From Cyanobacteria bacterium OH_SFB_17 (lineage in GTDB: Bacteria > Cyanobacteriota > Vampirovibrionia > Gastranaerophilales > Gastranaerophilaceae), in assembly GCA_023395735.1 (NCBI GenBank), contig JAEWYI010000055.1:1-5796 (forward strand): a stretch of DNA of 5,796 nucleotides, read 5' to 3'. The notes under the pieces are model-generated. The model was not told the origin of the DNA. It saw only the letters and a program-made list of their open reading frames with translations, and searched no databases. The position numbers and the translations under genes were made by a program. Below, one piece after another: positions 1 through 5,465 of the stretch (position 1 is its first letter; every line of letters starts with the position of its first letter).

Positions 1-1192
1 TACTTATAAGCTGAGCTTTTGAAGGTGGAACAATTTCATCTGTTTCAAATTCAATCACTCCGCTAAAATCATGGTCTGAAAGATTTACGATAAAAGAAGA
101 TTCGCCTGAGTCGAGTTTTATTTCTTCTATTATCGAATCCGCTATTTGCAAGATTTTTTTGTATCTCAAGATGTTTTCTGCATGAACTTCGTCTGTTGAA
201 CATCCGCAGATGCCGTCGTGGGCAAGATTTTGGAGCAAAAGCTTGTATGCGTATTCTATTTGAGAGTCATAACTTTTTGTTTTATATTTTTTTTGTGAAA
301 AAATTTGAAATTTATTTGCCAAATCAAGTTTATAAGAACATTCTGCACTTTTTTGTTTAATGTCTGTTCTTGCAGACCAACAACCTTGAAGGATAAAGGT
401 TTTGGAGTTGTCCAAAAGTTCTTCGTTGTGGGAATAATTAAAATTATTTTTTACGAGCTCAAAATATTTGAAAGGTGAAGAGAGTTCTATTTCATAACCA
501 TCTAAAAGTTTATTTACTTCGGCAATTTGCTGGGAGATATCTTCTTCTATCCCCAAATGGTCTGCCCCTATTGGCATTAACAAAATATTTGAGGATTTTT
601 CAGCAATTTTATCAAGGTGGGTTTTTAAAAAATCGGCTTTTTTTTCATAAGAAATTTCCGCAGAAAAAATGTCGTTAAAATATCCTCGGACAAGGTTGAC
701 TGTTTTTATTCCGTTAAACATAAATTCTGAAGGGAGTGTCTCTGGGCATCCGCGCCAAACAACCGCATTTTCTATTCCAAATTCTTTTAAGATAAGCGGA
801 ATATTTTTGCTGTGTCCGAAGGTGTCTGCAAAATATCCTATAAAATCTTTGCAACCCATACTTTTTGCGTAATTAAGACCAATTTCAAGATTTTTTCTGA
901 AACATTTTTCATCGGTTAAAAATTCGTCTACGAGAGTGTAGCAAGGGCCAATGAAAAGTTTTTTTTCGGCGATAAACTTTTGAACAAGTTTTTTCTTTTC
1001 AGGTTTTATTTCAAGGTAATCTTCAAGAGCGCAAGTTTGTCCGTCAAAATAAAAAGATGGAATTTTCTTTTGTTCCAAAAGCTCAAGAACATTGTCGAAA
1101 ACGCGTATAAGGCGGAGCCTGAAGATTTCAAACTCTCTGTACCATTCTCTGTCCCAGTGTGTATGCAAATATGCGATAACTTTTTTCTTCAT
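1..1192 (-). CDS. Alpha-mannosidase, glycoside hydrolase family 38 (N-terminal part; C-terminus outside window)
   Basis: Reading the minus strand from ATG 1190-1192 gives 397 uninterrupted codons running off the left edge. GH38 enzymes are zinc-dependent retaining exo-alpha-mannosidases acting on alpha-mannosides or N-glycan fragments. Signatures seen: HTHWDREWY at residues 10-18, supplying zinc ligands H12 and D14; GPCYTLVDEF near 82-91; GYFADTFGHS at 119-128 with the probable nucleophile D123; a GADH segment; GCWSART; and AHDGICGCSTDEVH around H325, the fourth zinc ligand. All four key residues are present. Bacterial members usually exceed 800 residues, so about half is missing here. No signal peptide is visible, so I infer a cytoplasmic enzyme, as in E. 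coli MngB-like proteins. The start is firm: an in-frame TAA (1202-1204) lies 9 nt upstream, and any later start would delete the HxHWD motif. No Shine-Dalgarno precedes it. The gene follows the 507-residue ORF by 55 bp on the same strand, but functional linkage is unclear. Confidence 0.95.
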   Translation of the reverse strand, partial: MKKKVIAYLHTHWDREWYREFEIFRLRLIRVFDNVLELLEQKKIPSFYFDGQTCALEDYLEIKPEKKKLVQKFIAEKKLFIGPCYTLVDEFLTDEKCFRKNLEIGLNYAKSMGCKDFIGYFADTFGHSKNIPLILKEFGIENAVVWRGCPETLPSEFMFNGIKTVNLVRGYFNDIFSAEISYEKKADFLKTHLDKIAEKSSNILLMPIGADHLGIEEDISQQIAEVNKLLDGYEIELSSPFKYFELVKNNFNYSHNEELLDNSKTFILQGCWSARTDIKQKSAECSYKLDLANKFQIFSQKKYKTKSYDSQIEYAYKLLLQNLAHDGICGCSTDEVHAENILRYKKILQIADSIIEEIKLDSGESSFIVNLSDHDFSGVIEFETDEIVPPSKAQLIS

Positions 1193-1198
1193 AAAAGA

Positions 1199-1204
1199 AT
1201 TTTA
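1199..1204 (-). promoter_or_regulatory. Possible -10 element of a leaderless mannosidase promoter
   Basis: On the minus strand TAAAAT lies 6 nt before the mannosidase ATG, so a transcript starting about 7 nt downstream of it would begin at the start codon. No convincing -35 is visible and no Shine-Dalgarno is present, so this rests only on spacing. The alternative is that the gene is read through from the 507-residue ORF and translated without a canonical ribosome binding site. Confidence 0.3.
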
Positions 1205-1247
1205 CAACATTTTTTATCAAAATGGAATAGGTTTACAGATAGAAAAA

Positions 1248-2771
1248 TTATGCAAGATTTTCTTTTGTTTGCCTTTCATGTTTTTTCTTTGTAATGAAAA
1301 TATTTAAAACAGGGAGTAAAATTCCAAGGGCAACTGTTGAATAAGCAAGACCTGCTACGTGCGCTAAGTTGAGCTTCCAAATGTTTTTCTTGGCAAATTG
1401 AGGGCCTTTTGATGCAATTTCAGCATGAGATTTTAGTGAAATATCATTTAGCCAATGTTTTATCCCTTTGCCTTCTTTTTTAATATTAAAAAGATTATTT
1501 TTACCTTTGTCTAAAAGGTTTGCAGTTCCTTTTGCGACAAAACCTCCAAGAACAAGCCAGTTGACAAATCCTAAATAGTCTCTTAGTGCTGATTCTCTTA
1601 GTTCAGTTTCATTTTTAGAGGCTAAAAATCTTCCGACCAATGTGGCTGTATAAACTGTTTTTATAGCATTACCGCTTGTGATTATGCTAGTAAATTCCAG
1701 TTTTTTAACAAAGTCTTTTGGATTTTTAATTTTCATCACAGAAGCGGCAAGTCCTATTATGCCAACGCTTGCAAGAGCTTTTAAGACATTTAGGCGCCCT
1801 TTGTTGTTTTTGTTTTTTGGGGCCTTGTTGATATTTTTTTTGTAATCAATTTCTCCCACAAAATTATCCGAGCCTGTGCGTTTTTTTGTGATTAATCTGT
1901 TAATATATTGATTTGTAAGCCCCAATGTAGATGCTGCAGATAGAGCCCCGAGCGTTTTAACTTTGTTCATTTTCGTTAGTTTTTTGATAATTTCTTCTAT
2001 GTTTTTCCCTTTAGAAAATACATTTTTGCTTAAATCATAATTATCTCTTAACAAATTTGATAAAGAGGTTTCTAGCTTTTTATCATCTATTTTTACAACG
2101 ACAGAACTGCTTACTTTGAGGGCATTGGATATTCTATGCTCAGCAATTTTTAAAATTTGCTTGGCATCTTTTGAATCGACATTTGTACTGTTAATTTCAG
2201 ATAGAATTTCGATAAGATTTTTTTTGTTTTTAAGTTTGTTTTGTATTCCGTTAAACTTTTTATTTTTCCATGTAAGATTGGACCATTTTTTGTCATCGTA
2301 CCATTTAACATTAGCCCAATTAATTTGCCTGAAGTCAACGCTTTCTTTGCCTTCAATTCCGTAAATATTGTTCAAGACTGTTTCTGTGTGTTTTTTATTG
2401 TCGCGATTTTTGTCCCAAGAATATTTTAAAAGATTAAGGCTATCGTTTGATACCCAAGAATTCGGATTCACATTTATTTCTGGATTGATAAATTTGTTAT
2501 ATAAATGAGAAATTCCTTTTGCAAATATTCCGGAAGATAAGCAAACAATGAAGGTTCCTGTCAGCTCTCTAAATAAGGTTTCTGCACCTGCATATTTGTT
2601 TCTTTCTTTGGTGTCGACGTAGGTTCTAGGAATGACCATGGCAAAGACATCAACAAGTGCAGCATTAACCATCGGATTTGTATCTATAGTAACCAGCGTT
2701 TTTGTTAACGCGTCATCAAGTGGGCCTTTAAATTTTGGGGTTGAAAAACTTTTGCTATTTTCGACTTTCAT
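1248..2771 (-). CDS. Hypothetical membrane-associated protein of 507 residues, unknown family
   Basis: I do not recognise a named family. The start at 2771 is preferred over an in-frame ATG at 2810 because AAGGA (2777-2781) sits 5 nt before it, whereas the longer version would run through a terminator-like hairpin. In this frame the N-terminus has a PKFKG motif (residues 12-16), then a segment containing DTNP and IPRTYVDT. A lysine/asparagine-rich, probably soluble middle follows. Hydrophobic stretches occur near residues 75-95 (LTGTFIVCLSSGIFAKG), 335-350 (ASVGIIGLAASVM), 370-395, 415-435 and 475-500 (VALGILLPVLNIFIT), followed by a basic C-terminal tail. No signal peptide, catalytic motif or repeat is evident. 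The N-terminal pattern resembles proteins I associate with gut Melainabacteria, which I cannot verify here. It could be an envelope or lineage-specific membrane protein. It lies between the small Cys4 transcript and the mannosidase, all on the minus strand. No promoter of its own is obvious. Confidence 0.85.
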   Translation of the reverse strand: MKVENSKSFSTPKFKGPLDDALTKTLVTIDTNPMVNAALVDVFAMVIPRTYVDTKERNKYAGAETLFRELTGTFIVCLSSGIFAKGISHLYNKFINPEINVNPNSWVSNDSLNLLKYSWDKNRDNKKHTETVLNNIYGIEGKESVDFRQINWANVKWYDDKKWSNLTWKNKKFNGIQNKLKNKKNLIEILSEINSTNVDSKDAKQILKIAEHRISNALKVSSSVVVKIDDKKLETSLSNLLRDNYDLSKNVFSKGKNIEEIIKKLTKMNKVKTLGALSAASTLGLTNQYINRLITKKRTGSDNFVGEIDYKKNINKAPKNKNNKGRLNVLKALASVGIIGLAASVMKIKNPKDFVKKLEFTSIITSGNAIKTVYTATLVGRFLASKNETELRESALRDYLGFVNWLVLGGFVAKGTANLLDKGKNNLFNIKKEGKGIKHWLNDISLKSHAEIASKGPQFAKKNIWKLNLAHVAGLAYSTVALGILLPVLNIFITKKKHERQTKENLA

Positions 2772-2776
2772 TTTTA

Positions 2777-2781
2777 TCCTT
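2777..2781 (-). promoter_or_regulatory. Shine-Dalgarno that fixes the start of the 507-residue ORF
   Basis: Minus-strand AAGGA is separated by 5 nt (TAAAA) from ATG 2769-2771. The same motif and spacing occur before the racemase gene. This argues against the in-frame ATG 39 nt further upstream. Confidence 0.75.
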
Positions 2782-2795
2782 TTCTTTCTACATAC

Positions 2796-2839
2796 AAAAA
2801 GAGCCCACAATCTTGATAGAAGAATTACGGGCTCTTTTT
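2796..2839 (-). terminator. Long hairpin with U-tract: terminator of the Cys4 mini-transcript and/or attenuator of the 507-residue ORF
   Basis: Arms AAAAAGAGCCC (2796-2806) and GGGCTCTTTTT (2829-2839) are perfectly complementary. The pairing continues inward: 2807/2828 and 2808/2827 are A/C mismatches in plus-strand RNA but G-U wobbles in minus-strand RNA. Next come 2809-2811 with 2824-2826, a bulge at 2823, and 2812-2814 with 2820-2822, closing a 5-nt loop (2815-2819). That is 19 pairs in minus-strand RNA, ending in a run of five U. The wobbles indicate that the functional RNA is the minus strand. It lies 17 nt after the stop of the 25-residue ORF and 24 nt before the ATG of the 507-residue gene, so it can terminate the former and insulate or attenuate the latter. 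Confidence 0.85.
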
Positions 2840-2856
2840 ATATCTTTTAATGTAAA

Positions 2857-2934
2857 TCACAAATATCCGTAAAATTCTTCTTGAATTTTACAGCAACAGC
2901 AAATATTCTTTTTTGTAGAAAGTTTTGTAATCAT
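2857..2934 (-). CDS. 25-residue peptide with a CCCC run, under a DtxR-type operator
   Basis: Minus-strand ATG 2932-2934 opens 25 codons ending in TGA 2857-2859. The peptide begins MITKLSTKKN, then has ICCCC (residues 11-15) and a short C-terminus KIQEEFYGYL. An AAGG (2940-2943) lies 5 nt upstream of ATG, the same spacing as before the racemase and the 507-residue ORF. The ORF sits between a good promoter/operator and a strong terminator, in a transcript of roughly 170 nt. I recognise no family. Four adjacent cysteines suggest metal or Fe-S/thiol chemistry, or a cysteine-sensing leader peptide acting on the hairpin 17 nt downstream. It may also be an ORF within a regulatory RNA, or chance coding in a non-coding RNA. 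Translation is supported only by ribosome binding site quality and context. Confidence 0.55.
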   Translation of the reverse strand: MITKLSTKKNICCCCKIQEEFYGYL

Positions 2935-2952
2935 TTTTACCTTAATTTTGTT

Positions 2953-2966
2953 TTCGGTATACCGAA
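2953..2966. promoter_or_regulatory. Perfect 14-bp palindromic operator TTCGGTATACCGAA (DtxR-type), site 1
   Basis: TTCGGTA/TACCGAA is a perfect inverted repeat and fits TTnGGTnnnCCnAA, the pattern of the C. diphtheriae DtxR half-operator TTAGGTTAGCCTAA. A near copy occurs at 3987-4000 next to a DtxR-family gene. The site overlaps the expected transcription start of the small Cys4 unit, a position that favours repression. Assignment to the neighbouring regulator is inference. Confidence 0.8.
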
Positions 2967-2974
2967 TATATTAA

Positions 2975-3003
2975 TATTTAAAACAAATTTTTAAATTTGT
3001 CAA
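2975..3003 (-). promoter_or_regulatory. Promoter of the Cys4 mini-ORF transcript
   Basis: On the minus strand a perfect -35 TTGACA (2998-3003) is followed after 17 bp by TAAATA (2975-2980), then 8 bp, then operator site 1. Alternative -10 readings are TTAAAT (2976-2981, 16-bp spacer) or TATTAA (2971-2976). The start point would fall at or near the first operator bases. The racemase promoter has the same spacing throughout, which is the strongest argument that it is real. Confidence 0.7.
2983..3000. repeat. AT-only inverted repeat in the promoter spacer
   Basis: ACAAATTT (2983-2990) and AAATTTGT (2993-3000) are complementary arms around TT. They overlap the -35 and the spacer of the mini-ORF promoter. 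The repeat is absent from the sister promoter and is low in complexity, so it may be chance, although a second regulator site is possible. Confidence 0.3.
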
Positions 3004-3040
3004 CCGTTTATTAATATAAAAATTAACTTTTGTAACTCTC

Positions 3041-3250
3041 CTAGCCTCCACCAAAAAATCCTGCAATTTCAATTTTATCTCTATCTAAAATGATTTCTTT
3101 TGAGTAGTTTGATTTTTGAACAATTTTCATATTTTTTTCAATGACAAACATTGTTCCTGTTATGTTTCTTTCCTTTATGAGGTTTTCTATAGTTGAGTTT
3201 TGTGGGATTTCTATTTCTTTTCCATTAACGAAAACGTTTATTGTGGTCAT
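3041..3250 (-). CDS. thiS: ThiS-like sulfur carrier protein (ubiquitin fold)
   Basis: This 69-residue protein begins with an NGKEIEIP beta-hairpin (residues 9-16) and ends IAGFFGGG, the free Gly-Gly tail of ThiS/MoaD proteins. In ThiS the tail is adenylylated by ThiF, converted to a thiocarboxylate, and donates sulfur to the thiazole moiety of thiamine. Length is normal for the family and the protein should be cytosolic. The ATG (3248-3250) overlaps the racemase stop as ATGA, with AAGGAG (3257-3262) 6 nt upstream inside the racemase gene, so the two are probably translationally coupled. No thiF, thiG, thiH or thiE is present in the window. The carrier could therefore serve thiamine made elsewhere or another sulfur-transfer pathway. 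It is presumably transcribed from the operator-controlled promoter ahead of the racemase. No clear terminator follows; the next element is the mini-ORF promoter. Confidence 0.88.
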   Translation of the reverse strand: MTTINVFVNGKEIEIPQNSTIENLIKERNITGTMFVIEKNMKIVQKSNYSKEIILDRDKIEIAGFFGGG

Positions 3251-3963
3251 GCAATACTCCTTTTTAATTTTGAATCTTGCTTTAAAATATATTCAACAGC
3301 GTATTTAGAATGGATTTCGGCGGTATTTAACAGAGGTAAACTTGCTTTTTTTATTAAATTAGGAAGTTCTGTACAGCCTAAAACAACAGCTTCTGCTCCA
3401 TTTAATTTTGATTTGTCTATGATTTTTAAAATGGCGTTTTTTGTGTATTCCGATTTTATTCCTCTGCATAATTCTTCAAAGATTATTGAGTTTATAAGTT
3501 TTTGTTCCCATTTTGCGGGGACTTCAACTCTTATGTCATATTCCTTTTCGAGTTTATGTTTGTAAAACTCTTCTTGCATTGTATATTTTGTTCCCAAGAG
3601 TAGTACTTTTTTGTAATTTCTTTTTAAAATTTCTTCACCTGTTGCATCCGCAATATGCAAAATAGGAACATTTATATTGTCTTGTACAGTTGGCGCAAGT
3701 TTGTGAAGAGTATTTGTCGCTATCATAATCGCTTCTGCTCCGCAATTAATAAGATTTTGTGCATTTGCTATTAAAATGTCAGAAATTTTTTCCCATTGGC
3801 CGTTTCTTTGCAGTTCTTCAATTATTGAAAAATTGAAACTGTTCAAAATAATTTTTGCGCTGTGAAGTCCACCAAGTCTCTCATTTACAGATTCATTTAT
3901 TATTCTGTAATATTCAATAGTTGATTCCCAGGATAGTCCTCCAATAATTCCAATCTTTTTCAT
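3247..3963 (-). CDS. ygeA: Aspartate/glutamate racemase, YgeA type
   Basis: This 238-residue protein matches the Asp/Glu racemase superfamily along its length and is close to E. coli YgeA. It has IGIIGGLSWEST (residues 4-15), GGLHSA (31-36), ATNTLHK (82-88), LHIADATG (102-109), LLGTKYTM (122-129), INSIIFEELC (157-166) and VLGCTEL (194-200). The family interconverts L- and D-amino acids without PLP, using two opposed acid/base residues. Here these are T83 and C197. Most relatives have Cys/Cys, but a Thr83/Cys197 pair is what I recall for the E. coli L-Asp/Glu-specific enzyme, with identical numbering. The protein is cytosolic; its product could be D-Glu/D-Asp for wall or other uses. The start ATG 3961-3963 has AAGGA (3969-3973) 5 nt upstream. 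It is the first gene of a two-gene operon with thiS and is preceded by operator site 2. No frameshift is seen. Confidence 0.92.
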   Translation of the reverse strand: MKKIGIIGGLSWESTIEYYRIINESVNERLGGLHSAKIILNSFNFSIIEELQRNGQWEKISDILIANAQNLINCGAEAIMIATNTLHKLAPTVQDNINVPILHIADATGEEILKRNYKKVLLLGTKYTMQEEFYKHKLEKEYDIRVEVPAKWEQKLINSIIFEELCRGIKSEYTKNAILKIIDKSKLNGAEAVVLGCTELPNLIKKASLPLLNTAEIHSKYAVEYILKQDSKLKRSIA

Positions 3964-3986
3964 ATATATCCTTTTTTTTGTTATTT

Positions 3987-4000
3987 TTCGGTATGCCGAA
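3987..4000. promoter_or_regulatory. DtxR-type operator, site 2 (TTCGGTATGCCGAA)
   Basis: This is the same 14-bp palindrome as site 1, with one imperfect base pair (T3992 opposite G3995). Flanks are also shared: both sites read TTTTCGGTATRCCGAATAT on the plus strand. It overlaps the predicted start of the racemase-thiS transcript and lies 56 bp upstream of the regulator's -10. Repression of the minus-strand unit is therefore more likely than direct autorepression. The bound factor is inferred to be the adjacent DtxR-family protein. Confidence 0.8.
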
Positions 4001-4008
4001 TATTATTA

Positions 4009-4037
4009 TATTTATTACTAAAACAAACAAAAGTCAA
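4009..4037 (-). promoter_or_regulatory. Promoter of the racemase-thiS operon
   Basis: Minus strand: -35 TTGACT (4032-4037), 17 bp, TAAATA (4009-4014), 8 bp, operator site 2. An overlapping TATAAT (4005-4010) is an alternative -10 but would leave a 21-bp spacer. Spacing is identical to the mini-ORF promoter. The -35 region overlaps upstream elements of the divergent regulator promoter. Confidence 0.65.
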
Positions 4038-4052
4038 TATGTAAATTTTGTA

Positions 4053-4061
4053 TGCTATAAT
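4053..4061 (+). promoter_or_regulatory. Extended -10 promoter of the DtxR-family gene (leaderless start)
   Basis: TGCTATAAT is a perfect extended -10 (TGn plus TATAAT). It is followed by TTATTT and then the ATG at 4068, placing the expected first transcribed base at or within a base of the A of ATG. There is no Shine-Dalgarno between, and none is needed for a leaderless mRNA. A -35 is weak (GTCAAT at 4033-4038), as is usual with extended -10 promoters. Confidence 0.7.
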
Positions 4062-4067
4062 TTATTT

Positions 4068-4592
4068 ATGAAAAACACTAAAACACTTACAGCCAGTTTT
4101 GAAAAATATTTATGCGCGGTTTATGAGATAGAAAACATAAATGAAGCAGCGAGAGTCAAGGATATTGCGGACTTTCTTTCTATAGGCGCACCCTCTGTTT
4201 CAGAAGCGATGAAGGCTCTTGAGAAAAAGGGCTGCATAAATTATGAACCGTATGGAAAAATTACTCTCTCAGCAGCCGGAAAACGGATTGTTGAAGAAAA
4301 ATTGAAACGCAGCGGAATTATCGCAAATTTTTTGAGAGATGTTTTACTCGTGGATGAAACGGTTATCAAAAAGAATGTTCAAACAATAGAATATGGGATG
4401 GATGAGGCTGTTTTAGAAAAATTTGTGAGTTTTTTGACTTTTATGCAAACTTGTTCTTGCAAAGAACCAAAGTGGATTAAGAGTTTTAAACATTATGCGA
4501 CTCAAAAAAAATTGCAGGATAAATGCTTATCATGTATAGAAAAAAGCAAGAACTCTTCTGTGGCTTCAGATAGACCTTGTTCGTGTTCTTAA
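4068..4592 (+). CDS. DtxR-family transcriptional regulator with degenerate metal sites and a C-terminal Cys cluster
   Basis: This 174-residue protein has an N-terminal winged helix (EKYLCAVYEI at residues 12-21, recognition region 38-55, wing ending GKITLSAAGK) and a DtxR dimerisation helix region (81-125, IANFLRDVLLVDE and TIEYGMDEAV). Aligned by eye to C. diphtheriae DtxR, the ligands are replaced: M10 to K13, H79 to S82, E83 to A86, H98 to K101, C102 to Q105, H106 to Y109; only E105 (E108) remains. The C-terminus carries C129-x-C131, C153-x2-C156 and C171-x-C173, and no SH3-like domain. CxC/CxxC tails exist in some clostridial and deltaproteobacterial DtxR relatives as I recall. It is inferred to bind the two palindromes upstream. 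ATG 4068 is chosen over one at 3978 because the longer form would run through operator and promoter. nudC follows after 21 bp, probably in the same transcript. Confidence 0.9.
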   Translation: MKNTKTLTASFEKYLCAVYEIENINEAARVKDIADFLSIGAPSVSEAMKALEKKGCINYEPYGKITLSAAGKRIVEEKLKRSGIIANFLRDVLLVDETVIKKNVQTIEYGMDEAVLEKFVSFLTFMQTCSCKEPKWIKSFKHYATQKKLQDKCLSCIEKSKNSSVASDRPCSCS

Positions 4593-4613
4593 AAAAATAT
4601 AAAGGCTAAATAG

Positions 4614-5465
4614 ATGTTACAAGATATAAAACCTCATTTTTACAATAATAATTTTGAAATAAAAACTCCTAAACGTGACGATTATGTATTTTTATTCAAT
4701 GAGGGCAGGTGCTTGTTGAAAACGGATGGGGATTTAATTGAATTTCCGACAATCGAGGATGTAGTTAAAGTTGTTACAAACATTGAGGATAATTTATTTT
4801 ATTTGTTTTCTGTCGATAACCGTTCAGTTTTTTGTTCTTTTTGTAAATTTACAGAAGATGAAAACTTTAAGTATCACGTCCCTCTTCATTTAAGAGAAAC
4901 TCTCGAAGAGTGGAAGACATTTGTTTTGGCGACGGCAGATCACCTTGCAAAGTGGATAGAGTCGAACAAATATTGCGGAAAATGCGCTACTCTTACAGAA
5001 ATGAGCAAAAAAGAAAGAGCTCTTGTCTGTCCAAACTGCGGACAAATTAGATATCCAAACATAAGTCCTGCTGTGATTGTAGGAATAATTGATGACGACA
5101 AAATTCTTTTGACAAGATATTCAGACAGACCTTACAAAAAACTTTCTTTAATCGCAGGGTTTATGGAAATAGGCGAAACTCTCGAAGATACTATTAAAAG
5201 AGAAGTTATGGAAGAAGTCGGGCTTAGGGTTAAAAATATCAGATATTATAAAAGTCAGCCTTGGGCTTTTTCACAATCTGTTTTGATGGGCTTTTTTGCA
5301 GAACTTGAGGGTTGTTCCGATGTGAAAATTGACACAACAGAACTTTCAGAGGCTCAGTGGTTTTTAAGAGACGAGATGGTTCCTTGCGAAACAACGATGA
5401 GCCTTACAAATGAAATGATTGAAGTATTCAGAAAAGAAGAAATCAATCATTTGGCTTTGATTTAG
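4614..5465 (+). CDS. nudC: NADH pyrophosphatase / NAD-capped RNA decapping Nudix hydrolase NudC
   Basis: This 283-residue protein has the full NudC layout: a divergent N-terminal domain (1-115); a zinc ribbon with CGKC (C121, C124) and CPNC (C139, C142); a central RYPNISPAVIVGI strand; the Nudix box from G182 to L204 with GX5E (G182, E188) and REVMEEVGL (196-204), containing the metal-binding glutamates; and SQPWAFSQS (214-222), the SQPWPFPxS signature of the NudC subfamily. The enzyme hydrolyses NAD(H) to NMN(H) and AMP and removes NAD caps from RNA 5' ends. Length is slightly above E. coli NudC (257 residues). The start is fixed by an in-frame TAG just upstream (4611-4613); AAAGG (4601-4605) lies 8 nt before ATG. 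It is 21 bp behind the DtxR-family gene and likely cotranscribed with it. No clear terminator follows. Confidence 0.95.
   Translation: MLQDIKPHFYNNNFEIKTPKRDDYVFLFNEGRCLLKTDGDLIEFPTIEDVVKVVTNIEDNLFYLFSVDNRSVFCSFCKFTEDENFKYHVPLHLRETLEEWKTFVLATADHLAKWIESNKYCGKCATLTEMSKKERALVCPNCGQIRYPNISPAVIVGIIDDDKILLTRYSDRPYKKLSLIAGFMEIGETLEDTIKREVMEEVGLRVKNIRYYKSQPWAFSQSVLMGFFAELEGCSDVKIDTTELSEAQWFLRDEMVPCETTMSLTNEMIEVFRKEEINHLALI

Noticed and set aside
980..1294. 104-codon open frame on the plus strand
   Set aside because: It is antisense to the catalytic N-terminus of the mannosidase and to the tail of the 507-residue gene; Phe/Lys-rich composition is typical of an antisense shadow in AT-rich DNA.
2116..2429. 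Open frames on both strands inside the 507-residue gene
   Set aside because: They overlap a continuous 507-codon frame with a good start, and none shows a domain.
2772..2810. Longer N-terminus (13 extra residues) for the 507-residue ORF from ATG at 2810
   Set aside because: The extra codons lie in the terminator-like hairpin and have no ribosome binding site, whereas ATG 2771 has AAGGA at 5 nt.
3200..3565. 121-codon open frame on the plus strand
   Set aside because: It is antisense to the well-supported racemase and thiS genes, with no ribosome binding site or recognisable domain.
3978..4067. Upstream in-frame ATG extending the DtxR-family protein by 30 residues
   Set aside because: The extension translates the operator and the extended -10, and family members begin about ten residues before the EKYL...VYEI helix, as from ATG 4068.
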